Positions 23,159 to 35,600 of a DNA stretch of 64,000 nt are shown here, in pieces (position 1 is the stretch's first letter; the number at the start of each line of letters is the position of its first letter). The translations under genes were made by a program, and so were the position numbers. The stretch is from Apostichopus japonicus. Its lineage: Eukaryota > Echinodermata > Holothuroidea > Aspidochirotida > Stichopodidae. Below the pieces are notes generated by a model. It did not search any database. It saw nothing but the letters and a program-made list of their open reading frames with translations, and was not told where the DNA came from. The stretch covers positions 11,191,376 through 11,255,375 of the forward strand of contig NC_092567.1 in assembly GCF_037975245.1 (NCBI RefSeq), written 5' to 3'.

Positions 23159-23646
23159 CACCAATATGTTAACTGTGTCTGAATTTCCGAAATTTCCCTG
23201 ACAAACATCCTAAACATGGAGGTTTTTCTGTATTGGCTGTCCATATATGAAATTTTGTGCAACATTATGGGTATGTTTTGGAGTGAATTGATTTCACGAG
23301 AAGTGTGAATGTTCAAATTCTGAACGAATAATGAGCTTAAAACCTTGAAAAGTGGGGCTGACGGGTATTGTGGGCCGCGACGTAGAATCACCTACAAAAG
23401 CAATGATCCACAGGAGATGCGATAAGGTCGAACATGATGTGTGACTGGTGACAATGTTCAAAAAGATTACGGATGGAGAAAAAAAATATTGGAAAAATAC
23501 TTGGTTACTCAGGCAATAGTGAACATCTAGTTGGTCATTTTCAAGCCCGAGATGTGCCATTTCCAGTGATCTGGAGGGTGTCAAAACCAGAAATTTTCTT
23601 GTACGCTGCGCGCCAACCAGGGCGCTCCGCTTAGATAGTAATTCGC
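23159..23646 (-). repeat. Dispersed repeat, copy 2 (direct pair)
   Basis: Matches 19432-19927 over its whole length with scattered substitutions and small indels. It ends with a shortened minus-oriented hairpin motif, lacking part of the CCACCAT stem. Confidence 0.8.
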
Positions 23647-23956
23647 GCCCCCCGGGTTAGAAAATCCTGGATACGCCACTGGCAACCGACTTAAAGCAAG
23701 TCTGATTTCCAGTCACACGCGCGACAAAGTTCATGGGACTTTAGTGTGTGATTTCCCCCACATTTAGTTAAGTCAATGGAGAAGCTCCATTGACTAACTG
23801 TGTATGATCGTTTGAAACAACGTACGATCGGAAGTTTTACCTCGCAGATGGTAATCATTGAAAACTTGAAGCAAACGTTCGGGATTGTTTTATTTTTCAT
23901 AATAAAATAAAACTGTTAGCAAAACTGCTTATCCACGAAAGAGCCTGTGTAAGAAT

Positions 23957-23978
23957 ATGTGTAAAAGTAAGTTGGCCT
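23957..23978 (+). repeat. 22-bp inverted repeat, left copy
   Basis: ATGTGTAAAAGTAAGTTGGC followed by CT. Its exact reverse complement is at 25220-25241. The pair brackets the broken reverse transcriptase. Immediately inside is GACGTTTCGATCCTGC, whose complement contains GATCGAAACGTC. Confidence 0.92.
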
Positions 23979-24026
23979 GACGTTTCGATCCTGCTATAAT
24001 CGAACGTCTATTTACTGCAGCTTCTC

Positions 24027-25172
24027 ATGACTATTTCAGATTTAGATCACTATTATGATAAGAATACCCCGGTTGATATAAATATTCTTGATTTTTCTAA
24101 GGCATATGATGTAGTTCCTCATCGTAAATTGCTTGCCAAGATCGGCCATTATGGAATTCGGGGAGATCTCTCCTGTTGGATCAATAGTTTCTTGTCACAT
24201 AGGACCCAAAGTGTGATTATCGATGGAATATCATCAACATCCGCTCCTGTTCTCTCAGGTGTTCCACGAGGCACCTGTCTTGGCCCAGTTCTGTTCTTAT
24301 GCTATATAAACGACATTACTTATCACATTAAATCGCAACTTCGTTTATTTGCGGATGATGCTTTGCTATATAGGCCTATTTACTCATTTGACGACCATCT
24401 CATCCTCCAGAAAGATCTGAAGGCTCCTGAATCCTGGGCTACGCTTTGGGACATGAAATTCAATCCCTCTAAATGCTTCATGATGTCTACAAAGCGTAGC
24501 GGGGCAAAATCTGTGTTCGTTTACTCCATATACAATCAAATATTGGAGTGCGTCACTGCGCAACCTTATCTTGGTATCCTGTTTAGTGACAATTAAGTTT
24601 CTCTAGTCTCTACACATATAAATAAGATATGCTCTAGGACCAGCAGAACCCCTGGCTTCCTTAATAGGAATTTGCGCTCTTGCCCACCAGAATTACGTGA
24701 ATTGGCCTATATGTCTATATGTCGTTCTACTCTTGAATACGCAGCTCAGATTTGGGACCCTTATAAGGTCTCAGACCAAGATAAAATAGAAAATATTCAA
24801 AGGAAGGAAGCACGCTGTTTAACTCATGATTTCCGTAGGCAATCCAGCGTCACTGAGATCTTGAAGACTTTAGAGTGGGAACCCCTCACAGAAAGAAGGA
24901 AAAGGGCCAGACTTATGCTCTTTTACCAATTAATGGCCTAATTGCAGTCCCAAACGAGACTAATCCCTTCTTGAAACCAGGGAGGCGTGGCCGCTTTACA
25001 CAGATTCCACATAATCATCGTGTTTTTCAGTATAGTTTCTATCCTGACTATAAAAGACTGGAATACACAATCCTTGGCCGTTAAAGAGAGCCCTAGTCTT
25101 GAGGTGTTTAAGATTGCCTACGCATTGTTATTAGCACTGTTACACTGCTGCGCACCAACATCCTCGTTGTGA
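24027..25172 (+). pseudogene. Non-LTR retrotransposon reverse transcriptase, broken
   Basis: Reads as the RT domain of a Jockey/CR1-like LINE. NILDFSKAYDVVPHRKLLAK (RT motif with catalytic D), GIRGDLSCWINSFLSHRTQ, SGVPRGTCLGPVLFLCYIND and LFADDALLY (catalytic ADD) are followed by the usual C-terminal segment (LEYAAQIWDP, DFRRQSSVTEIL). It is broken by a TAA at 24594-24596 with the same frame continuing. A frameshift near 24930 follows (NGLIAVP in another frame) and a second near 25045 (DWNTQSLAVKESPSLEVFK). The N-terminal endonuclease and upstream RT parts are absent, so it is a truncated dead copy. Confidence 0.9.
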
Positions 25173-25219
25173 TACCCGAGAGGGGTTTTTAATGAGTACC
25201 TAACAGAAGCAAAAGCAGA

Positions 25220-25241
25220 AGGCCAACTTACTTTTACACAT
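25220..25241 (-). repeat. 22-bp inverted repeat, right copy
   Basis: AGGCCAACTTACTTTTACAC followed by AT, the exact reverse complement of 23957-23978, about 50 bp after the end of the RT reading frame. Confidence 0.92.
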
Positions 25242-27070
25242 TATTTTTCATATCAGATTATATATTTCGATATCAGCTAACGAAATAACGAATATTTTAT
25301 TTACGTGCAATATACTTTTCACTTTATTATCGTTCGAGTTGTAACACTGACAATGGAATTAATTATTAATAGCAGTTGTACAAGCTGTCATTAACTTCTA
25401 CTTTTTTTTTTTTCATTTCGTAGCCAATGGCTACTATTTTTCCCTTCTGTAGTCTGTAGCCTACAGCACTGTCAGTTGTGGTGGGATTGCAATATTGCGA
25501 CTCTTCGTTATAAACGTACAGCGCCCCATGTATGTATTACAGTGTTCTTTACTTGCTCCATTAATCTTAACTGTGAAAAGTTAAGTCGTTCATTTACATC
25601 TTTGATTGTATTGGCCTAGAAGTTGGTAATTTTGCATAACACTAAATCATACATTAAGCCAGTTCCACGAAAATGATGAAATAATCGGTAATCGGCATCG
25701 GCCGATTGTCACATGAATTAATCGTAATAGGTAAAACCGATTTGAAAACGCAATATGCAAATAATGGAAACAAATATGATGGTCGTTACTTTCCAGTTAA
25801 GCAAAGATAAGAGGCTAGTGTAATTTCCAAGGAAAAACGCGTACTATCGACTAGCGAAATCTATCGTGATAGTATTGCGTCACTACAAGTGTCATCAAGA
25901 CAGCAAGATAATAAGACATCTGAAGCATTTTTCAGGATATTGTTTTACTACAAGCTTGGAAAGAAGTCAATATTTTTTTCTAAAAACTTTTGAAATGACG
26001 AGACGAAAGTATTTTGGTATTTCAACAATAATCAGAAAATGTCCACTTGGCTAGAAGTGGGGGGGGGGGTGGACTCTACAGCAACACCATCAAAACTTTC
26101 GGATACACCTAGATCCACCTATAGTCTGACCACAGCTACGGGTGTACCCCCTCCCCCCCCCACTCCCCCCGACTTTACATCATTCATAGGCAAAACTGCA
26201 TGGTGTATATGGAGCCACCTCCTCCGTTTTTAAATTTTTCTTTAAAATTCTTCCATTATAGTGTACGCCCTACCTAAGTCAGTTGGGATCAACCCCCACC
26301 CCCTTGAAATCCTATATTAAATATGGGGGTCGAGAAGGGTTCCCATTCTGCTAGTCTTGCGAACCGATTTCAAGTAGTAGATAACATATATACATCTGCT
26401 AATAATATGTGTTGCATGGCTACATGAAGGTAGCATTATATAATATGTACCTCTTTTTCAGGCATAATTGTATATACGAATAATAACTGGTTGGTCAACA
26501 TGCCCACCCAACGGCTATTTACCGAATAACTGGACGGGCAAGACTGTATTTTATTATTTTCCATGCAATTATATAATAGTGATTTTCACATCGGTCAGTT
26601 CAGTTTTCAAACTTCACACTAGTATTCTTTAGCACAACCTTAAGTTTAGACAAAAAATTATAGTATAAATACGCCTCAGAATTGTTTCAGTCGGAGGACC
26701 CCGACAACCCCTCATGGAATTACATTCAACGACTCCACAGCAACACCATCAACACTTTCAGATCCACCTATAGTCTGACCATAAAGGTTCATTCCCCTTT
26801 CTAAATGTCTCGGGAGAATTTTTGAATGTGAACCCACGTTACTGGGTACTAAACCATACAGGAGAGTCGTTCCGTTTTCAGGATTGGAGAAGCAAACTTA
26901 CCGATACAGCCCCTCCATGAATGCACATGCACTTAATTAGTAATATACACAAATTAGCCACAAGATGGACCTCCTCCTATATGTTCTACACCCTTCCCCA
27001 TATCTATGTAGATATGTGACAAATCACTTGATTGGCGTAGGAAGGGATCAACATATTAATGGGTTGGGGA
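25242..27070. other. No gene seen
   Basis: AT-rich DNA. It contains a CCGATT-type repeat fragment (25677-25745) and a diverged direct repeat sharing ACAGCAACACCATCAA and CCACCTATAGTCTGACCA (about 26076-26135 and 26733-26787). G- and C-runs are present near 26060 and 26145. Confidence 0.5.
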
Positions 27071-27082
27071 AGTGGCCGGGTG

Positions 27083-28443
27083 GCGAATTTTTTTTTCCCA
27101 AACAGGTTCTCAATTACGGAGTTTTCAGCCAATCAGATTGCTCGTGACGTCAGCATCAAACGCTTGATAGTTCGAAGACATACACTGAGTTACACACTGA
27201 CACCTAATAAAGTCTTGTTACGCGGTTTCCCTGCAAACGCCCTAACTTTTACTTTTAATGCTTGGATAACATGTTGACCTTACTCATGATACATACGCTA
27301 CATTCTATCGGTTTCGTGTTTACGCCATCCAAGATTCGTCAGCCGTTCTATTGAAATCGGAATTCGTTTCGTGGAATGGGTAGGCCTACACCAAAATCAA
27401 CTTCACGACGCGAGTTCAGCCTTGAATGAATATACGCAAAACAGTTTAGTGTATAGTCAAGGCTTCATAATTGACGCACCCCCGTAATTGACGCACCTTC
27501 AATTATTACTAGCAACGATACAGCAGGCTACCTAATCTTTTTGCAGTCAAGCAGAATTACATATTTCATGAGTTTGGATCCATTTCAGCTATTTGATGAC
27601 CAAATTGTGGAATTTTTAAGCTTTTAACACCCTTCCTCCCGGTTTTGTACGTTCAGTTTTTGGGCATTTGGAAATCTTGCACCCTAAAAATAACCAACAT
27701 TTCCTCAATATCATGGACAACACTACTCTCTGGGACCTGATCTGCCTAAGCTTAGAGGCTCAAAGTATAGCAAACAGCATCTAAAGTCAATGGATGTATA
27801 CTAAAGCCTTCACTACAGTTAGCTTATCGACGAATGTGTCAATTTAGGGGTATGAAAGAACTTGACACGGCAGACATTTTGTGGTCAAGTTCTGCTCAAT
27901 TGTACGTTGCATATGCACAGAACAATAAATATATTGAGATCATTACATTTCTGAGGAACCACACATATGAAAAACTCATACAGTTGAGTGATTTTGATTT
28001 TTCCTTGATAGAAATCGTTGATCAAATCCTTAAGTGCGTCAATTATGAGCCCACCATGCTACAGTATGCATGTATTTCCGTCACTGCAATGTGTACACAG
28101 TTATAATACATATGGGCCTATATCGCATGTGTTATGTACCCCTGTACGAAACTTTCACTGTGCGATGTTATCGATAAATGCCTTCACAGAAATCTTCGAT
28201 CAAAGTAGATCATACAATACTAGTGTGCTCATTATGTCTAAACCAATTCCAAACACGTCTACATATATTTACGAAAAGCTGCGGGTAATTTTGAACGGGT
28301 ATATCTTCGTTGCAACGAATGGATGCAGACATTTTGATAACCTCGAAGTGAAGGGTTTTATTGTTATGACGTAACTTTTCCGACCAATCATGAGCGACTA
28401 TTTATACACAATTGAGAACCTGTTTGGGAAAAAAAAAATTCGC
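27083..28443. mobile_element. Possible 1.36-kb element with 33-bp inverted ends
   Basis: GCGAATTTTTTTTTCCCAAA continuing to CAGGTTCTCAATT at 27083-27115 is the reverse complement of 28410-28443, with one base difference in the T-run. Outside this core the similarity continues more weakly (GGCCGGG-type bases). The interior has no recognisable transposase. CCAATCA boxes and TGACGT words lie just inside each end. No clear target duplication was found. Confidence 0.55.
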
Positions 28444-28784
28444 GGCCGGGAGGCATCCCAATTAAGTAAACAATACACATTTTGTCATTACTGTGACCCA
28501 TCACATGGAACACTGACAAATTTCAAAATTTTCATATCAAAATTTTAATTATTTTATCCCGAAAGTTTTGAATATTTTTTGGAATTGAAACCCTTTCTCA
28601 AAATTTAAACCCCTTTCTTGAAAATCAAGTTTGTCTTAAAATTGCAATCTGTAATATAACCGAAATTCTCAACATTAAACTACTTTATCTAAATTAAACT
28701 TCTTCGATTGATTTCGACTTCTTTAATTCCCTTCATGTAAAATCTCGATTTCTTTTTGTTTTAAAGTTTAAAAGGGGGGGGGGG

Positions 28785-29170
28785 CAGTGGCGGAGCTAGG
28801 GGTATTGGTCAGGGGGGCGAGAATGGTCTGTAGGGGCGCTTTCGACACTATCTAAGCGGAGCGTCATTGGTTGGCGCGGAGCGTACAGACATTTTTTGAG
28901 TAAAGATACACTCTAGATCGCCGGAAATGACCCTTTCCGGGCCTTGCTAATTTGCAGATAAACGAAGAATAAATAGGTGTTATCGCCATTTTGTCAGAAA
29001 ATTACACCAACAAAATGTGACAAATGCCAATAGGTAGATGAGAGCGCAATAAAAAAGTCAATAATCGCGAATAAGTGAAAAGTGGTAAAAAGCTGAAAAG
29101 GGCACCAGCAGTCCATTTGAGTCCGTCAGGGGGCATCCGCCCCCCTGACTGTATGGACGCTCCGCCACTG
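28785..29170 (+). mobile_element. hAT MITE inserted in a G-run
   Basis: Starts CAGTGGCGGAGC and ends GCTCCGCCACTG, a perfect 12-bp inverted terminus. Both flanks are poly-G, consistent with an 8-bp duplication of GGGGGGGG. It contains the dispersed hairpin motif at 28848-28890 and an AGATCGCCGGAAATGACCCT block like that of 16832-17126. Confidence 0.82.
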
Positions 29171-32100
29171 GGGGGGGGGGCTACTTGAATTGACTATTAA
29201 CATTATTGGTGAAATGTCGACATAGTATTTAGATTTGAGCAATTACGAGGTACGTGAAAAGACAAAACATCGTTTGATTGCCTGACACTCTCTTTGCTGG
29301 TGCAAAGATTCAGCTGAATAATCCAGCACTGACACGGAGTGGAATTAATTACAATGGTGGTTGGGTGGGGAGGGATGAAAAAAGTTGTGTAGTTACATTT
29401 ATTCCGATAAGTTCATAATGATCAAGTGATTATTTGTAAGCAACAAAAATGTAACTTGACACAGACACGTTTTGTCTGCACGATGTGTCTGCAAGATGTG
29501 TATGACGGAACAAGGATGTTCAATTTATGTTATTCCATGTAGGTTTTAATATTCATTAAACATGTACTTCTTTGAAACAGACGGTATTCACACTTTTGTG
29601 TTAATTGTTTGTTTATGCATCCGCTAACAGATAATAAGGTGGGTGAATGAGTACATAAAATGCTTTTTTGCCCAAATTGTAACCGGTGGTGGGGGGGGGG
29701 CGATGCACGGGGACTAACACCTTACCGCTTAGGGAGAAATGTCAATGATAACTTGATCTACTTGATATAGGAAGTGTTGTTTATTTACTTCCTCGACCCC
29801 TTCCTTAATACATACCCAATCGACGTCAGTTTTTAAACTGTCAGTTTCCACCGGGCATGTATAACGTTACGTACATTTATTTCTATTGGCGCCAAAATGT
29901 CTGTTACAAATCTCAAACATCACCCGCGAACAGCTGGGAAACACCTGTATGAATATCGGTGACTCATGCTATTGAATACCTGTTCACATCTAGTATATAT
30001 CAGTATCACTTACAATGAATGGTTTAGTGTTAGTATATCAGTGCATGGAGTTTCAGAGTACGTAGTATAATCGTGGAGGTTGTTTGTTACCATTGACTTG
30101 TTGAGTGGTTATTAAGATGGATTGTTTAATGGAGAGGAACCGCTGTGAATAGTAAAAACAGTAATTATTGATCAGAGAGATAATTTGACGGTATGGTATA
30201 GAGGCATAGGCTAGGATGTGTACAAAGGCCAGGCCAAACTTAGGTAGGCTATATGTAGACTAGTAATACAGTTAGGCTATGTTAACAATCTCAAACATCA
30301 CCCGCGAAAAGCTAGAATTACTACTTTTAGCAAGAGGACATGCTTAGCAAATCTAACTAATAAATAATATAAATCTTAACCTATCTTAGCCTATAATTGT
30401 TGACTGATTATCAAAAAATTCCAAGTTAAAGCATATCTTAAATATAAAGGAATTGAATAAAATACAATCGAGACACTGAGTCTTCTTTAGGGATCTTAAA
30501 TTAAGCGAATAATAAAACCAGCGATTAACATTCTAGGTGAGCTGATTCCTACCCTTTAGTCTTTACTTCGAAAATAATTACTTCATTCTAGCTAACATAA
30601 AGTATCCATAGACAAACTTTGGAACTTTGATATCCCTTCCAAAAATTTAAATCACAGAAAAATGGTTCAACTCGACTTTACTCGTACATAATATAGCCTT
30701 ATAGGCGTGAATACAAGTCAATCTATAACATTCCACAATTATTATTGTAATCACCTAACTTACTAAATCTACCAGGTCGGACATTTGAGCCAATTATGTG
30801 AGAAACCTGCAGCTTTTTACCGAGCAGGCTGACTGAAATAATGTTATTTAATAACTGATTATTAGTTGAATAACCTAACTCCTGCCAATATACCTGACAC
30901 TTAATGTGATATATAGTTTTGTTAAATACTGTATAGGGCCTAGAGTTTTGAGCCTCTATTAATTATAAACAGTTTTCCAATTTAAGTCTAATAATAATCA
31001 AATGCAATACATAGTTATTAAAAAGGAATCTTTCGTCCATGTCTTTCCAGCAGCAACTAGATCGTGGTGTTCTACTCACAGCTGGTTTTGTCTTAATTTT
31101 ACCCACTTAATTATAAAAACCGTACGTCATTTCCAAGCCAACAGACTTATGGCCACATGATATTTAAAAAGTAAAATGGTTTTGAAATTGAAAGTGCGCC
31201 ACTTATTTTACACTGCTGCAACACTCAAGCAGAAGTTTGCCAGAGCCGTAGCTCTAACGTTAAATGTTCCGCTAACTGTTCACACCCGATGAACTCCATA
31301 GTAACAGAAGATATTTCAATGAAGACCCAATTAACCTGATTAAACTTAAAAGTAATAATTAATTAGTATAATTAAACCCTCAAGGATATGAAGTGTTTCC
31401 AGATAACAATATTATTTGTAAAAAAAAAATATAAAAAGCGGATGGTACTATTTAATTGGAAGAAACGATAAAGTTTAGAAAGTTAAAATCATAAGCAATA
31501 CCCAATTTAGGAATATCTACAAACACAAAGAAAGAAAAATGTTACATTTCGAAAAAATCTACTAGAAGTTATGTCACACTCAAACCGTAACTTAGGAATG
31601 AATTTGATAATTAACTAATTAAACACAGATGGACATCATCTTTAAACAAATCATATTTATTAGAAATAATTATAATTCAAGCAGAATAGTCGGATTTGGA
31701 TCAATAATTAAATAATTTGTATATTAAATTTTGAGTTTAAGCCTCGTCAACCTTCTCTCTTGAAACCGTGAATTTGATCTACCATACATCTGCTTCTCTA
31801 AATTGCATTTTAATTATAAGAAACAACCTATTGATTTAAATATATTTCTTCCAAATATCCTTAAACTTTATCAAACCTTGGTATTAGTTAGAGTAGAAGT
31901 TTCCTTTTCATGATTCCTATAACATTAAATTACATTTTCCTTCTGAAAGTTCTAAATAAAAATACAAATAAATTTGATCAATATTTTTCTTCAAAAGATA
32001 GATAATCTCAGTTATTATTTACCAATTTCTTATAAAATTCTCAACCCGTCATAGAGATTTGTTTCCTATTAACTAATAAATAAAAATATGTAGCCTCACG

Positions 32101-32470
32101 TTCTTATTTTATTAAACCCTACTAAGCCATAAAAACTTTAATAAATAATTTAATTGTAAAACAATAAAACTAACCCTTTAATCCTACATTACCACTTTAT
32201 TTTTCTCTAATCTAATCTAATTATTTATGTTCATATTTGTCTCCCCTTAAAATTACTCCCTTATTTCCGTTCCATTAACTTTTTCCTTTTTCGGTAAACA
32301 CGGCCTAAATGTCTTAGTTTTATTGCTTAACTTTCCATTTTTTTTATTTCATTATCTTTATTATTTACAATATCATAATAACTATAATAACTATTAAAAC
32401 ATAATAACTATTCTAATCCTTACCAAATCAAATGTATTGATCTCTATCTACTATATTTATCAGTAACTCT
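29171..32470. other. No gene seen; AT-rich DNA
   Basis: Base composition shifts to clearly AT-rich from about 30.3 kb. A 22-bp direct repeat, AATCTCAAACATCACCCGCG plus AA, occurs at about 29909 and 30287. I find no convincing exon. Confidence 0.5.
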
Positions 32471-32485
32471 ATTCTTTCATTCTAG

Positions 32486-32691
32486 ATTCCTATCTCCCGT
32501 GTGGATCTATCCTCCTGCTCTCCTAGAGTTGATGAGTCTGGTCTGATCCTTATCCTTCGGTCTGGTCTCTCTCTCTCTATCCTGAGTTCTCTCCAGAAGC
32601 TGTGGATCTATGACAGCAGGAGACTAACTAATGAAGAGTTGGCGGCCATCTTGTCTTACTCCTCACAGTGTACAAGCTTGAAGTTGCTGAG
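32486..32691 (+). CDS. Leucine-rich-repeat exon (NLR/ribonuclease-inhibitor type)
   Basis: A 206-bp exon lies between a good acceptor (ATTCTTTCATTCTAG) and a perfect donor (GTAAGT), entering in phase 0 and leaving two bases. It encodes ISRVDLSSCSPRVDESGLIL, then LSILSSLQKLWIYDSRRLTN and EELAAILSYSSQCTSLKLLR. The spacing L..L.L......L....L..IL....SL..L matches ribonuclease-inhibitor-like LRRs as found in NOD-like receptors, where single repeats are encoded by separate exons. Neighbouring exons are not visible within several kb, so it is either one exon of a gene with very long introns or an isolated relic. The exon is GC-richer than its flanks. Confidence 0.65.
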
Positions 32692-35600
32692 GTAAGTATT
32701 CCGGTGTAGATGTTAGAATCAACATAACATTTAAACAGGGAATTAATTTAATTAATAAAAGTTATCAATATTAAACTAACAATAGAGAATATAAAGTCTG
32801 CTGTATTTTAATGTCAAGAATTGGATGTAATAAGTTTCAGTTGGATTTATTTGAACAATTAGGTCATCGTAAAACGAATTTTGTAGAATGTTATGATAAA
32901 TAAAACAAAATATTAATTGATAAATAGGGTATATTTTGAGAGGGTGTTGGTAATAGAGGGGTGCAGGGGTGGGTGGTGGTTGTTTAAACTGTTCTTTGTT
33001 TATTTTAATGTTAACATTTAACTAAATAGGTTTTAGAATTACAGGAATGTTTATTAGGATAAAATAAGAGATATATAGACAAGGAAATTGGATTTTAATA
33101 ATTCTAGAGAGTAAAATTAATATTCTAAATTAAAGTTTTGTAAGGATAACTGTTAATTTTGACTGAAACCTCCGAAATAGTTGATACTCAATTATGTACA
33201 ATTAATTTAAGAAACAAAAGAGATTGAAAGTCGTTATTAATTTTAAAGTAGAAAAATGATGGCAATAATAATAGCATAAACTCCTCAAAATGTTGATCAG
33301 ATTATGATACTCTAGCAAAACTGAAATTCATACAAAAGAAGCAACCAATAAAATAGTTTCGGTTGTCAAAATTTAAAAAATAGTTACTCAAATAATTAAA
33401 ACAAAATAAAAGTTAACTAGAAGGAAATATATAATTGCAATTGAGTTAACTATATAGTTAAAAAAATGTATTGCAATAAATATCATTAAAGGCAAATCTG
33501 TATATCTGATAAATTTCAAAGGTTCAAATTTAATCCGATTAAACTGCATCACTTTCTTCGTTATAGTTTGAAATACGACGTTATACAAAATAAGCTTAAT
33601 TGTGATTTATGCTTATATTCCTAATTTTTAAACAATAATTACAAAATTAACCGAGAGCTTCAACTTTGTATAACTGATTACTTTAAACAAAAACTGTATA
33701 ATATTCCTCGTATTAATGTTACTTCATACTTGATTCGATCATGACGTCCCTGCTTAGTCCGTTTCAATGTAGTGTTAATTTAGCCCCCCCCCCACCCTAC
33801 CTCAAACCAACCCCTCCTCTCTCTCCTCCTCTCGCCTTCTTTGGTCTCATAGATCAAACCTCGTAAAAGTTTCTCCTTTCCGTCTTTACCATTCAGCTTC
33901 AACTTACAGCTGACGTGTTACTAAAAAAAGAAAATATTTAAGTCGCACCCGTCAACCCCCCCCCCCCCCCCACCGCGCATCACCCAAATCTCGAAAGAAA
34001 AGACAAAAGCTATTGAGTAGTTAAATAAATTAAATATATGATAACGAACGATGCTTAACGTATGTTATATGTGAAACAACGCCATTCCGGGAATAACTGT
34101 GACCGCGGAGAAAAATATTACTGGAAATAATACACTTCGGGGGTTTTGTTTGGTCTGACCATGGAGGTAAAATGGTCTGATTATAAACAAAATGTAACAG
34201 AGAATGTTGATTCCCTATCTATACTAAATACTTTACCCCAATCCCAATGTGCTCTTGGGTAATTTTAGTCTCGCCTCCTCTGCCCCACTCCCCTTCAGGC
34301 AGCTTACCTGTACCCACCACCACCCCTTTCTTTCGCCGCCCCCCTATCTTTTTTAGGGAGCCCTTCAAATCAATTCCGTTTCTACTCGATAAAATAATCA
34401 CCGTTTTATTACATACAGTAGGCTTACTCTACTTCTACAATAGTTTTCTGCACAGACGATTGATTCAAACAATTTATTTCTAAAGTAAAGTAAGTTAACA
34501 GTGAAGATGGCACACCTGGATCTCCCGTAAATACCTAATTAGCATAACAATAGATGACACGAGCCAGGGTTAAAGATAATGAATGTAAAAACGGGACACG
34601 CGTCTAGTGTACACCTGGAATGTTGTAACTGTCATACAACGTAACCATGGAAACCGACGATAAGTAGGTCAGTCCGTGTCTAGCAGTGGCTGGGAATAAT
34701 GTAAAATCTTTTTATTCAATACGGGTTAGGTATATATCAAACAGCCATTCCGTGATACTGTATGTCATATGCCATGATATTACGACGTATTCTCATTATT
34801 ATTCTTTGTTTATATATTTTTAATGAGTAAACTTGATTTCCTTGGTTGTTTAATACATCCCTCATTTGCGCCCTCCCTAATTTTATAGAAGGATTGTTTT
34901 ATTTCCCTTTCTTCGTTTTTTCCCTTTATGTACTTGTCGTTGGTATATGGAAGTCTGCCTAATTAGCACATATTTAAATAGCCCTTAATGTAACTCACAT
35001 ATCTAATATGTGACTACAAACATTGCGGGTTCTTAATTGCCTAGTTTTATGGAGAACAGTTTTGTTCTGTGAAGTTGATTAAACTGTTAAACGGTGGAGA
35101 TGAAATATTGCTCGTGTTTAGCAGAGAGAAAGGATTTCGAAGGTTCATGTCGCCTTACCAAATCTGAAATATATTAATATTATCCAACTAAGTTAATATA
35201 TTTCTCAGCCATAAATCATAAACAAGCAAACAACAACACGAGCAAGGAAACAAAGCACTTGAGATCCTCTAAGATTCGTTTGATGAGATCTTTTATCTCT
35301 TTAAATATCGAATTATATACCGCACTAGTTATTTTTTATCTACACAGAACAGGCGAAAGTGATTAAATTATTCCATCGAAGTTTAAAATGTATAATGGAT
35401 AACGAAAACTAGAAATCGATTTCAAATTTGCAACTGTTTTTAGCGAATTAAGAAAGGCTTAGAAGGCTGTCATCATCGCCTTCAGACTTTCTTCCAAATG
35501 GTTTATCATAGTAATAACACAGGCTAACAATATGAAGTACAGATTTCTATCCCGGTACATAATGAATGAACCTACAAGTTAACAATCAGAATAAACACTT

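Noticed and set aside
21961-23681. Single hAT element between CAGGCGCGTATCCAG and CTGGATACGCCACTG
   Set aside because: The ends are complementary but the flanks (ACCGCAAC and GCAACCGA) are not a duplication, and several other element fragments lie between. More likely ends of different copies.
24027-25172. Penelope-type reverse transcriptase because of the hammerhead-like flank
   Set aside because: The RT motifs (DFSKAYD, SGVPRGTCLGP, FADD and the WDP C-terminus) are of LINE type, and no GIY-YIG domain is visible.
27834-28374. Open frames of 90 and 118 residues
   Set aside because: They overlap in different frames, have no splice sites or recognisable motifs, and lie inside the inverted-end segment.
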